64,000 nucleotides of DNA from Chlorella sorokiniana (taxonomy: Eukaryota > Chlorophyta > Trebouxiophyceae > Chlorellales > Chlorellaceae). Shown here in pieces: positions 31,749-43,696 of this stretch. The first letter of the stretch is position 1. Each line of letters starts with the position of its first letter. Location: positions 1 to 64,000 of the forward strand of contig CP084608.1 of assembly GCA_025917655.1 (NCBI GenBank), given 5' to 3'. Below the pieces are notes generated by a model, which saw only the letters and a program-made list of their open reading frames with translations, had not been told where the DNA came from and searched no databases. Both the position numbers and the translations under genes were made by a program.

Positions 31749-32705
31749 ATGCAGCAGACCTTGCGACGCCGTTTGCTCCTAGTGGTCGCCCTGGGCGCTT
31801 GGCTGACGCTTCCAGCGGCCGCAGGCAGGCGGACGCTGGCGCAGGCTGGCATGGCCCTGCGGCCGCCGCTGACGGCATGGACAGCTCGGCTGTTGCTGTA
31901 AGCGGAGCCCCTGCACCCACCAGCGAGCCAAGCATTTATGGCGCCCCAGATGTGGATGCCTGCGTGCAGCTAACAAACTCGGCTGGCCAGGCATGCACCG
32001 TCGAGAGCGACACAAGTGAGTCAGTGGCAAATTTGCTGGGGCGCAAGGGCGGGCACCGTTGCGCATCACATGTGGCATGCCAGCTCAGCCGCCATAATTT
32101 CTCTCCTTCAAAGCGTCTAAATGGGCGCGGGCCCGAGTCTGCTGCCTGTATTTGTCTGCCAGACTTGAACATTGCAGTTACTGACCAATCTGCCCGCTTG
32201 CATATGTGCATGCAGTGTCCCTTGTGTATGCGCGCGGATCAGAGCAGTTGCCCACGCCAGAGGAGACCGCCACCGCCATTGCCAACATGAAGGCCGCCGC
32301 GCAGCCCTCTGCCAACTGCTGCGTGCATCTCAAGCCCTACGCAGATGCCCGCTGCCCCTGTGCTGCGTGAGTGGTGGTGAAGTGGGGATTGGAAGAAATA
32401 TGGTGGCATCTTCATTTGATATCCATTGCAGCATGAACCAGGCGGGCTTGTTGTGCAGAATCGCTGGCAAGGCTGCCCGTTTGTATGAGTCCGTTTTCAC
32501 TCCGGTAACGGCCTGTTGTTCTGGCTTGCACTGCAGGGGATATCAGCAGCTGCTGCCAATTGGTGGATTTGACCCTGCCTACTTTGAGGGTGCCACCGCC
32601 ATCCTAGCAGAGGCCTGCAACTTTGACTTCCCTCCGTGCCAGCCTAATGAGCCTATCAGGCTGGAAGCCGCAAATGCTGCGGCTCCTGCCCCTGGAGTTG
32701 GGTGA
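31749..32705 (+). pseudogene. Eight-cysteine secreted protein, copy 1 (frame broken after signal peptide)
   Basis: Duplicate of the gene at 43697. The ATG at 31749 opens a signal peptide (LLLVVALGAWLTLPAAAG), but relative to copy 2 one base is missing near 31853, so the leader runs into a stop while the mature part (EPSIYGAPDVDACVQLTNS) lies in another frame. The mature part is well kept: C, C, NCC, CPC, EAC and PPC give all eight cysteines over three exons with normal donors and acceptors (exon 1 to about 32011, exon 2 from about 32217, exon 3 from about 32538). Conservation downstream of the break suggests either a very recent loss, a sequencing error, or a different start (ATG near 31727 without a signal peptide). 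Confidence 0.6.
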
Positions 32706-32899
32706 GTGCAGCAAAGGCTCCCAGCTCACCTCCAACCTTTCATGCATCAAAGAAAAGATGGTGTGTTTGCACAACGCAAGACTTGAATCCCTTCACGCAC
32801 CTCAAGCCCTCCCTTGGGTGCTCTAACCCGAGTTTTGTTGGACGTCGGCGGTTGTCTGCCCGTTCCCACCAGGCATGCATTTCTTTGCGCCTGTATTCT

Positions 32900-32904
32900 T
32901 GTAA
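32900..32904 (+). terminator. Candidate poly(A) signal TGTAA
   Basis: TGTAA 195 bases after the stop of the eight-Cys gene copy 1. Confidence 0.4.
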
Positions 32905-33139
32905 CTTGCGATATGTATCAAACAGGTGTACATACAAGTTGGGTTGCAGTGTGGCGAAATGGAGTCAAGCATGATTCGCTTGCATTGGCAGCCAATGGAT
33001 GTACTGTTAGCTTGCAAGGTCAATGATGAAGGTACAAGAACCGTGCACATGCTGACAAAAACATGGATGGATACCCGAAAATTGCAGTAAGGATACGTTT
33101 CATGCCAAGCATCTGACAATCACAAAGTTAGACACCAGG

Positions 33140-36058
33140 CTATCCTAGTGGTTTAGGCTGTAAAACAGTGTGCCATTTAGTCTGCATGTTCAACTGCCCA
33201 GCACCAGGCTGAGGTTGCGCCTGGACGTCCTGCTTCCCAACATCAGCATTGGCAGCTGCCCTCAACGGTGGCAGCCCCTCGGAACGGGGGCGAGCTGTAA
33301 AGAGTGGTCGCGGCCCCTTTCTGGAGCCTCCACTGCTTGTGTCAGGTATTGCCCCCAGAGAAGCATCTGCTGCACTCGCAGTGGGCACTGGGTTGGCAAT
33401 CGGGACCTGCGGCAACACAGCCATCGTGCTGGCACTGCTTCCCTGTATGGGCGAAGGCGCCGCCCGTGGCCCTCCTTTGAGCCCCTCAGGCGGCTGTCCT
33501 GGCAAAAGCTGCAGGTGCTGCACAATCTCCAGTGCCGAGGGTCGCAGGCTAGGTCGAGTCTCCAGGCATTGAAGGATGAGGTCCCGCACGCCCGCCGGGC
33601 ACTCCTCAGGCACGCTACAGGGTGTGCCAAGAAGGACCAGGCTGAGTTGCATCGCGGTTCCAAGCATACACAATGCAGCACAGCAGCAGCACATGCGGCG
33701 TCAAGGGGACTGCGCGCATCATTCATAGCTGAGGGGAAGGCTCAAGCCGCGCTTACCGAAGATCCCGTAGCTGGCCTCTGACTGGCTTTTGCCCCGAGCA
33801 GATCTCCCACAGAACAATACCTGCAGCGATGGTGGCGCAACACATCGGATAATGAAGGCACATAGATCCCGTGGAGCTGCACAGAAAATGCTAGGGACCT
33901 CGCTAGGCTGCGAACAGCTGGAGAAGCAGCAGCCCACCAAAGGAGTAGATGTCGGCTTTCTCTGTGCAGCGCTCTCCCCACAGCATCTCTGGTGCAGCCC
34001 TGCGGTAACTCCACAGAAATAACTGGCAAAAAGATGAGAGGGACGGGGACGATGCCGTACCCTTGCAAGCCTGCAGTGCGCCAGCTCACCAAGCCAGCGT
34101 CCCAACCACCCCCGTGACGTAGTCTCGTGCCAAAATCTTCGCCATGCCCACATCTCCAATCTTGGCAGTGCCATTCCTGCCAACGAACGGAAGATAATCT
34201 GTTGACCAGGATGAATGACCAATGCTGCCAGTCAATCGCCATCTTTGCTGTTTCAAAGCATGCTTTGCTTCTACTTGAGCCAGCTCACCGCGCCAGCAGG
34301 ATGTTGGGGGACTTGAGGTCGAAGTGCACCACGCGGCGGGAGTGCAGGAAGACGAGGCCACGCGCCACATCCAGGGCGATCTGCAGCGGGCACCATATTC
34401 GCGGCGTGACAAGAATGTTATGTTCAATGAAAGGAGCTGATGATCGCGACACCAGAAAAGTGATGATGCCTGCTGCCATCCTTGTAATAGACAACTATAC
34501 AAGCAAGGGTAATTGCCCGAGGGCCCTTTGCACAGCATCGCCTCACCTTCTTGCCACGGCGGTACCAGGAAACTCGCCCGGCTGTGATGTTGTTTGCCAG
34601 ATTGCCGCCTTCCATGTATTCTGTCACCAGCATGGTATGGTCGGGGTCAGGCTGGCGCCCTGCAGGTGGAAACAGGACAGGGGATAACGACATGATGTGA
34701 AGCACTATCAGGTGTCGCAAGCAGAGCGAATAGAGGGATGCTTGCAGGGTCGGCAGGCACATACCACAAACTGCACAATATTGACGTCGCGGCAGGCCTT
34801 CAAGATTGCAATCTCTTTACCAAAGTCGGCAAGAGCCATCTGCACAGTTGCAACAAAAGCTGTGTTCTAAGCAAAGCAAGGAGAGCGAGGCCTTCGGTGG
34901 CGCAATTGTTGGCTGCCAACCTGGCGCAGGTCGCCTTGCATCGTCAGCACTTTGACGGCGACGGGCTGCACGCCGTGCCTGAACGCCTTGTATACCGAGC
35001 AGAACAGAGGAAGCAGAGGCTGGCATTTAGTCTGGTTTTATGTGGCTCCACGCGCAAATGATGAGAGAGGCCCAGCTTCCTGGCGCCCTACCCGGCCAAA
35101 ACCGCCGTTGCCAAGGGACCAATCGGTGCCGTCAGGGCGCTTGGCGAACTCTATTTCTGTGCGGATGCAAGAGCGGGATGCAACAACGTTACTAAATCGG
35201 CCTTGCGATAGATGCCAAATGCACATCCCCGATTCAATACCCAACAGACCAAAACATATGTGCAAGCACTCTGCCTCACCAGAGGGGCTGATTTCCCAGT
35301 CGCTAAACGGCAGCTGTCCAAAGGCAGCTGTGATATCCTCAGCTGAAGCCTGCAGAGACAGACAGGCAGAAGGAGGGGGTGCCAACAAGTCAAAGGATAC
35401 CAGTGTGCATGCTGCCCACCAAACAGCGAGGCAGGTTCTCTTTAGCAGCAAAGCATGCTAGAAGCAGCCAGCAGCCCACCTGCTCGCTGCTGCCCCGGGG
35501 GCCCAACAGCATAGAGCCCACAAAGTCCCGTTCCTCTGCCTCTGAGCAACTCAGGAGGGGCACTGGCTGCTTTTCAATGGCGGCTCCAGCCACCCGCTCT
35601 GCCAAGCCAGGCTCCACCGCGCTATGAGCTGGCGCTGTGTGTGCCGCCTCGTCGCTGCTCTCGGCGCTGCTGCCCAGGGGTGCGGGGAGGCTCCTGGTCT
35701 CGATGCGTGCACACTTGGCCGCGAGATAGCTGCGATAGCTGCCTGCTGATACGGAGCTGCTCTGGGTGCCCACGCTGTCATGTGGGCCCCGTTGCCGGGC
35801 GGGGCTGCGGCTGCCCTGCCGCACTGCCTGTTGCGAGGAAGAAGCATCCGAGTGGCTGGCGGCTGCGCCACTGTGTTGAGGAGGGGCGTTTTGGAAGGCG
35901 CCTGCTGCAAAGGGAGATGTCAGAGCTGCCCGGCCTTCCTCCGTATCAAATGGGTGTGCCTGCACAGGCAAGCGGGAGTGGCGGCAGCGGCAGCACAGAG
36001 TCAAGTGCGGCTTGCTGGTCTTGTTCATGCCCAGGCCAGGAGGGCAATGCGACGAGCA
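33140..36058 (-). pseudogene. LRR receptor kinase B, copy 1, 5'-truncated (B1)
   Basis: Contains the whole cytoplasmic half of kinase B: the juxtamembrane segment (DTEEGRAALTSPFAAGAF, Ser-rich), DWSLGNGGFGRV, VQPVAVKVL, MLVTEYMEGGNLANNITAGR, VVHFDLKSPNILLAR, KIGDVGMAKILARDYVTG, a C-lobe with EICSGQKPVRGQLRDL, and CSVPEECPAGVRDLILQCLE. It ends near 33140 in a Pro/Ser/Gln tail. The gene is cut at 36058 by the duplication junction, upstream of which lies a reversed piece of the RING gene, so signal peptide, LRRs and membrane helix are gone. The kinase exons show no obvious damage and are nearly identical to B2, so a soluble kinase made from a new promoter is possible; otherwise this is a duplication remnant. 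Confidence 0.75.
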
Positions 36059-36745
36059 TGGCGGCGGCCATGCAGGTGGGAAGGCGTGCAGGGCTGTTGA
36101 ATAACTACCTCTGTTTTTTTGGTTTCCTACTGTTGGTGTCGCTGCACTTGAAACAAGAGCAGGTGTTCCGGAAGAGGATCCTCTCCCAGCCAGGCCGCCT
36201 CTCACGCCACACCTGCCCCTCCTGGTGCGCGCATCAACCCTGCAGGACGACTTCCGCGCCCGATTCGAGCCCTTGCTGGATGTGCCGGCAGAAGATCCTG
36301 TCGCCCAGCAATGGCCGCCGCCTGAAGCGGAGCTGCCACCACCCGCAGCCGCAGTACCAGCAGTGCATGCCGAGCCACAGCAGCAGCCGCAGGGACGGTT
36401 GCGGCAGCAACAGGTAGTGGAAGGGCCAGTCGCGGCGGCGCCGCTGGTTGCCGCCGTACAGGCACACGGCGTCCCTGCTGCATTGGCGACATTGACGGCT
36501 GCAGTGGTGGCGGGGCATCCCCCTGCTGCTGCGGGGGACCAGACATGGCACCTCTTCAGGCAGCTGCTGCGCCACAGCAGCTGCAGCCAGAGCACATGCA
36601 GCGCACAGTTGCGCAGCAGCACAGTGCAGCTGCAGCGCAATCGAGTCCTGCCGCCGCGGAGCAGCAGCAGCAGCAGCAGCACGGCCGTCGCCGCAGCTTC
36701 CTCGCACGACTACTGCGGAGGCGGCGACGGCAGGAGGGGCCTTGA
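36059..36745 (+). pseudogene. Orphan 3' fragment of the RING ligase gene
   Basis: Copy of 24219-24894 that carries only the Ala/Gln/Pro-rich C-terminal tail, an intron and the basic end. It lacks all membrane segments and the RING finger. Differences from the parent include a short insertion near 36168-36180 and loss of a codon near 36655. It cannot encode a ligase. Its antisense strand is open and continuous with the first exon of the truncated kinase B1. Confidence 0.85.
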
Positions 36746-37191
36746 GCGCACAGAGCCACACGCATTGCAGCGGCGGTCTGTTGTACAAATGATTGTGACC
36801 GCAATGCCCGGCTGCAGAGGCAGCCGTTCCTGTTCAGCAGCCTGTGCCTGGAGCAAGATTTTTGTCCACATGAACTGCAGCAACATCAGTTGCAAGTGCA
36901 GATGCTGCCTTTGGTGGTGAAAATAGCTGTGAGAGTGGTGGCCTACAACGCAGGATTACTGTTTGTGTTCAGAAGGGACGGGGCTGAAAGGATCCTGATA
37001 AAGCTTCTGGAAAAGGGATTCCAATCACATACAAAGAAAGGGTCCACAGGCCTGATCAGTTCACTTGAGCGCTTGATTGTGATGCAAACGCTGCACTGGA
37101 GGGAAAGAGGAACAATGTTGTTGGCTGCCAATCGTAACGGAGCCGCTTGAATGTATACAATCGCAGCAAGTCATCAGAAAGGAAAGGACGC

Positions 37192-40100
37192 CTATGCCTG
37201 TGCTATGACAGAGTCAGGGACAGAAGTCGCATCCGAGGGCGCTCGCTGAGCCTGCGCCTCAAACGGGGTCCGTGGCGGTTCGTCCACCGCCTCGCTGGTT
37301 TCTGGGGAGAACATCGCTGCCGCCTCAGGCTGCCGCCATCTAGGCTTGCCATCCACTGAGGGACGCGGTGTGGATGCCGCCAGCTGTGTAGGCGGTGATG
37401 TTGTTGGCACAGCGCTGAGCCGCTCCACAATCTGAAATGCTGTTGGACGAAGGGAGGGGCGCGACTCCAAGCACTCGAGGATGAGCTGGCGCACCTCTGC
37501 AGGGCACTCCTCCGGCACGCTGCACCAGGAAGAATATGCGGGAGAATGGTTGAACACAGCAGGCATGTGTTGCTGAAGCGCTGGAAGCCTGTTGTTACGC
37601 CGACAAGGCCTGCCTTTGCACATCACACCTGAGGTCTCGCAGGCGGCCACGCTCCGGGGCCTGACCGGAGCAGATCTCCCACAGCACAATGCCTGCAGCA
37701 TGCGCTTGGCCAAATCCTGGTTACCAGGTGATTGCACGTGAGCAGAATTGCAAGCCTGCCCGAGCAGAATTTCAGCCTACCGTATGAATAGATGTCGGCC
37801 TTCTCAGTGCACTTGGCTCCCCACAGCATCTCAGGGGCCGACCTGAGCAGGGAGAGTCAAATTGGGCATGCACTCAATGAGTTATTCCTGCTGGCAAGCT
37901 TCAGCCATCAACCCCCTGCAGCTGCGCAGCGTGCCATGGGAAACGACACGAGCCTCACCAGGCCAGCGTGGAGACCACCCCTGTCACGTAGTCGCGATTC
38001 ATGATTTTGGCCATGCCGACGTCCCCGATCTTCGCGGTGCCATCTCTGGATGAAGGAGGTGCAGCAATTTCCTGGAAAACAGGCTCTGGCCATGGGCATG
38101 CTGCGCTAGTACAGCCAGTTGGCATTGGCATTACTGCCTCAAAGGGTGCCCATGCCCCAGCTCACCGCGCCAGCAGGATGTTGGGGGACTTGAGGTCGAA
38201 ATGCACCACTCGGCGGGAGTGCAGGAAGACGAGGCCGCGCGCCACGTCCAGGGCTATCTGCAGCATTCAGCGTGCTGTCGTTGAGAGCACATGGAAGCGC
38301 CGAGGCAGGCACACGCGCACGCAAGCAGTACAGCTGACAACATGCCAAGTGACAGCTGCGAGCAGGCAGTAAACCAGGCGGCACCCACCTTGCGGCCACG
38401 CTTGTACCAGCTGACCCGTCCTGCCGCAATGTTGTGCAGCAGGTCCCCACCCTCCATGTACTCCGTCACAAGCATGGTTTGTTCAGAGGTCAGGCTGGCG
38501 CCCTGCATGTCCCGGGTGGAATGGGCAGTTTGTTTTGGATGGTACTCTTGCTGCAAGTCGTTCCATTTGGGAGACACGCATGTCGTCCTGGCGAGCAGGG
38601 CAACGCACCACAAACTGTACTATGTTGACATCACGGCAGGCGCGCAGGATGGCAATCTCTTGCCGGGCTGCCGCCAACGTGGAGGGCTGCTGCAGGTCGG
38701 TGCTCATCTGCGCCAGCCATGGACGATTACCACATATTAGAGATGAGCAGGGCAGAGGGAGTACATGTGACATGCACATCGTCTGCTCAACCCACCCCAT
38801 GGATTGCGTATGCACCCACCGGGATGAGCTTGACGGCTACGGGCTGTACACCGTTCCGCAGGCCCTTGTACACCTGTGATGGAAGAGATACACGCAGGCG
38901 CATCAACGACTGGAGGCACCAAATCAGAACTGTTGTGTGCTCCCACAACATTGATCGATCAAGTCCTGCAGGAGCCCCACCTTGCCAAACCCGCCGCTGC
39001 CCAGCAGCCAGTCGCTTCCGTCTGGCCGCTTGGCAATCTCAATCTCTGCAGAGGTTGTTGGGTTGCACAGCAAGTTGGTTAAGCGGATGCATCCTGCCGC
39101 AATAAGTGCATGCAAGGTTTTGGACAATCCCCTGAGAACCCACCTTCTACGCGGATTTCCCAGTCGCTCCATGGCAGCCCTGTTGAAAGGAAACGAATGG
39201 CGCCGCCAGACCCGGCGGCAGGTGATAGGCTGCCCGACTGGCTTCCGCTGCCTGGGCCTGCTGGTGGATGCGCCAGAGCATCCTCTGCACAAACATGGAT
39301 GCTTACCAATCTAAATCATGAGCATTACCTGGCAGAGGCTCACAGGATTCGCAGGCAAACGGCTGGCGTACAAAAGGGCTTCAGGTCCGGCCTGTAGGCG
39401 CTCATACCTGGTTGCAAATAAAATGAGCCACCTCCTGACCCGCCCTCGCCCTCTTCTGCAATCTGATCCATGACACGGACGCCACCCGCTCCAACCGCAG
39501 CCAGCTCAGTTTCTGCGCCTGGCGTGGGTGGGAGCTCCAAGCTGTCCGTGCGCGAGTCGCTGCACCACCTTAGCAGCCCACTGCCGCTGCCGCTCCGCAT
39601 GAGGCTGGGGAAGCGGCTGGGCCGCCGCTCAGCGCTGGATGGGAGCGACTGGCTGCTGACATCGCGAGCGGGGGACACGGGTGTGCGGCTGCTCTGGGAG
39701 GCGCTGTACATCCCGAAAGGTGATTAACGCATTTGTCAGCAAGGAGAGGCAGTCGGCAACTTGTGGAGGTTGTTCAAGGACAGGTTCGCACCTGTAAGCA
39801 GTGACCAAGGGCGCCACCGCAAAAGGGGAAGAATGAGGTGGGCCATTGATGATGCTGATGGAATGGTGTTTGATGCTGGCGGGGCCAGGTCCAACTTCCA
39901 TCTCTTCTTCCTGCGGGAGAATGTGAAACATGGGTCAATTAATCTTTCTGCAACGCAAATTCATTGATAGTGTGTTGCATTCATGATATGTGTCATTCAA
40001 AAGGAGCAGGGCAGCTGCGAGGTTCTACACTGCCTGCAAACCTCGGCGATGAAGGGCCGTGAGGAAGGCTTGAACTCATCTTGGTGGAGTTGCTCCCTCA

Positions 40101-42872
40101 ACCTATGCCGCCGCCGCTGCCGTCCCAGCAGGAGAAACAACAGCAGCGTAATGGCTGCTGCCCCAGCTACACCCCCACAATGCCGCCGACTATTGCACCT
40201 GTGTTGCTGCCGCCGCTGCTGTTGCTTTCGATGCTGCTGGGTGATGGAGCAGTCGCAGCTACTTGACCTGACGCTGCGAGACCGGATGACATTTCTGGCT
40301 CGGTGTTAGTTCCTGCAGTTGCTGCCTCTGGCTCGGGGGGGGCGGCAGCACAAGGATGGGGCCGCAAGTGTTGTTGAGGTTGACAGGGACACGAAGACAG
40401 GTAAAGTCACGGTCATCGCAAACTGCAGAGGTGCACATAAGTGACATTTCAGGGCATGCAATGTCAGCTTGTCTGACAATCAGCACCCTTTTGTTGATAG
40501 GGGGCAGAAAACTTACGTGAAAACGACAGGTTGGAGGGCAGCGGGCCACACAGGCGCTCATTGCCTGGCTTCACAATGAGGCGGGAAAGGGCAGGCAGGC
40601 CGCTCCACTCGGGTGGGATGCTGCCAGACAGATCGTTGCGCTCAATGCGCCTGCAACAGGGGTATTCATTGACATCCATTCGGCGTGAAAACTGCTGGGC
40701 TCATGCAGTAAATATGAGCTTTACTCACATGGCATCCAAACTGGCCAGGGCATTTCCTGAGCCCCAGCTTTGCGGCAATGTGCCCCACAGTTCCGTGTTG
40801 TTCAAATCCCTGAAATGGAGGAAATGGAGATGTATTCAAGACCCTCTCACAGGCACTTTTCCCACCGATAGTAAATGTGAATACAGAGCATGCACGAAAC
40901 AGAAACTGACAAGGTCTTTAAGGATGCAAACGAGCCATTGATGCCCCAGGTGTCAGGGAGTGTGCCTGCGTGAGGAGAGCAAGACCTGTGTCTGACGAGG
41001 TCACTGGAAAGCAGGCGTGGCGATAATTGCACCCATCATCGTTACCTCCCAAAGGGTTGCTCGCGGCAAACAGGAAGCGCAGCCGTGGCATGCCAGACGC
41101 GGAGCCCCAGCTGGAAGGCAGCCCGCCTGTCAAATTGTTGGTTTGCACGTACCTACATGAGCAGAATGAGGTTTGTAAAACTGAGCTTTGATCAACTGAC
41201 AACGTACTGGGGAGCATACTCACAGCTCTTGGAGGAGAGTCATGGCCGCTGAGGCGCCCCAGAGGGAGGGAAGCGTGCCGCTGATGTTGTTCTTGTCAAG
41301 AGCCAAAACGGACAGCTGCGGATATGCTCCTGGAGTCCCCCACTACACACAAACAAAGAGTTCAACAACAGATGATGAGAGCTTGCATGCATGCCAAGAC
41401 AGACAGCTGTTGCACATGCAGGTTGTCATGAATCTCACCTGCTCTGGCATCGTCCCGTTCAAGCTATTATTTGACAAGCGGCTGCGGCACAGGAGAGAGA
41501 AGAGCAAGTTTACTTCAATACATGTAAGCGTCGGCACATGATAATGCCACCAGAAAGGTTGCAGCTTACATGACCCCAAGCTCTCGCATGGACGTTTCCT
41601 CCAAGCCCCACTGTTGTGGCAGTGTGCCCGTTCTGCAGAGGTATCATGCAGTAGGTGAAATGGAGAGTGAGAATGATTACTGCTTTGCACATGTGCTGGG
41701 CGGATGTGCAAGAGAGACATTGTCGGCAAAAGCGACTCACAACTGGTTGCTGTCGGCTCGAAGCTGCAGGAGACTTGGCATCGCCCGGGGTCGCCCCAGT
41801 TCTGCTCGCAGAAATCAGCAAAGAAGCCACTTCAGGGTTTTGCACGGCAAGTGCTTCGCTTGCAAAGAGAAAAAACCTGCAAGGCAGCAAGATCATGGCA
41901 AGATGATGGCAGCGTCCCAGTGCTTACGTTGGGCAGGGTGCCGGTCAGGTTGTTGTCGTTGAGATAGAGGTTCTGCAGCGCTGGCCACATGTCCACCGCG
42001 CCCCAGCGCGCGGCAGCGTGCCATAAAAACTGCAAGCCGGAACGGGCGTTTGATTGAGCTATGCTGGCATCTACATCACAAGTGCGAACTTGCAAGCAGT
42101 TGTGCGCAGACATGAATGCCCTGAAGCGCAGCTTTGCGCGTGTCGGACAGCTTAAATTGTAGATCTAGCAGGAGCGCACCTGTTGCTCTGCAGATCCAGC
42201 GTGGCTAACGTTCGCAGCGTTCCCAACTCGGGCGGCAGGGTTCCGACTGCGCGCACGCTGCACGAGCGGCATTGCCAGGACCTGCAAGCAGAGCAGAGGG
42301 TGGGCTACACAAACAAACCAGAAGAGTTTGGGGCTAGAATGATGCAGCAGGGGCTCACAGTGTGACTATGGTGCCGTCGTCGCCACAGGTCACGCCTGTC
42401 CAGGAGCAAGGGGGTCCTGGGCAACCCAGCCGTGGAACTGGTTGGCGGCGCTGAACTCTGGCCAGTTCTCCACTGCGTTGCGCAGCTGCAGCAGCGTTTG
42501 CACTGCGGAAGGCAGGTATGGGAAAGCGCAACACGAGATCAGCGGTTGAGCGGGCCCTAACTGTGCCAGGAGCCAAGCAGGCACCTATGTAATGACAGAC
42601 TGCCTGCCCCACGCCGTGCCAAGCTGCGGCTCCTCACCATCCATCATCCTGCTGCCATTGCTGCCACCCACAGCATCCCATGGCTCAGCACTGGTGCCGT
42701 TGCTGCCGCTGGGTGCGCCTGTGTTGTTTGCTGGGGCTGCAGGGGCTCTTGGGCTGCTGGCAACGCCTGGCACATTATCAACCTGCGGCCCATTTGCAGG
42801 CTGGGCAGCTGTGCGACCAGCAGCTGACAATAACGTCACCAGGCACCATGTCAGTAGCTGCAACCGCCACAT
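37192..42872 (-). CDS. LRR receptor-like protein kinase A, copy 2 (A2)
   Basis: Same architecture as copy 1: ATG at 42872 with the signal peptide MWRLQLLTWCLVTLLSAAG, N-cap LQLRNAVENWPEF ... CSWTGVTCGDDG, a run of one-LRR exons (LSGSIPPEWSGLP, LTGGLPSSWGSASG and others), a membrane helix after SNTGAIVGGIVGV, a Ser/Pro-rich juxtamembrane part, and a kinase with DWLLGSGGFGKV, VVHFDLKSPNILLAR and KIGDVGMAKI. The C-lobe keeps LWEICSGQAPERGRLRDL in frame where copy 1 has lost a base. The N-cap contains the same slip as copy 1, here in a five-base run at 42410-42414 with CSWTGVTC one frame away from NQFHGW. Stop at 37192. Autophosphorylation activity cannot be judged, since HFD and DVG replace HRD and DFG but the catalytic Asp and Lys are present. 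Confidence 0.82.
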
Positions 42873-43696
42873 TGAGCGACTAGTGCTGCAGCGGTGGCCC
42901 TCGCCGCGTGACACTGCCCACACGTTGCTGAAGGATCTGACAGGTGCACGCTGCACTGCCTTTGCAGCCGGCACGGCTCGTGTTGCCCGTGACAGCCTTG
43001 CTTCCTGCACGTTGGGCCAACATCAACAAACATTCGGCTGTAAGTGTGGAAGTTGTCGTTGTAACTGTGGGCAGCCCCAGCCACAACCGCGTGGGGCGGC
43101 ACAGCAGCTTGGGGCGGCAATGGCCACTGCAGTTCACCGGCACCGGCACCCAAGCTGCAGGCTTCACCTCAGCTGGCCACTGCTTGTTGTGAATTGCGCT
43201 GTTTCACCTTGTCCCTCTCCTGAATTGCTAGGTTGTCCAGCGAGCCTTGGGAAGCCCACCTGCTCCAGGCGCCCCGTCAAGCGGAAAGCGAAACGCAGGG
43301 AACGACGGGCTTCTCTGCCGTTTGCTCTGCCATCAGCTGCCAGGCCCAGCGCCCCAGTCGAGAAACACACGGCTGTGAGGCAGAGCAGCAGTCTTGTATC
43401 CAAAGCCACCCTCAAGGTTCCCACGGGCCGGGATATCAGTTAAGTGGCGCTAAATTGAGTCAGGGAGCCGCCCTTGGGGCCGAGCACGGCACCATCACTA
43501 CCTGCTTACCCTTCGTGCCTCGCTGGCGACTGTGGCGCTGGCATGCAGCTGGCCTTCAGGAGGCGGCGCGTTCTTCAACCTCGCCCTACCAGGCATCCTG
43601 ACCTATCTGCCGCAGGATTGACTGCCCGAAGACTGGTGAAGGCAAACTGGCGTTTGGCAGCCACCGAGCAGGATAAGCACCAACCTTGTACAGACC
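42873..43696. promoter_or_regulatory. Divergent promoter region between kinase A2 and eight-Cys gene 2
   Basis: 824 bases between head-to-head starts. More diverged from its unit 1 counterpart than the adjoining exons are. No coding exon recognised. Confidence 0.45.

Larger units (their letters stand above)
24219..36058. repeat. Tandem duplication, unit 1 (11,840 bp)
   Basis: Same order and orientation as 36059-47987: RING 3' end, kinase A (-), eight-Cys gene (+), kinase B (-). The join with unit 2 is seen directly. Up to 36058 the sequence matches the kinase B gene at 47987 and before; from 36059 it matches the RING gene from 24219. No shared bases are evident at the junction. Identity is very high over parts of kinase B and the RING fragment and lower around the eight-Cys gene. 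Confidence 0.93.
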
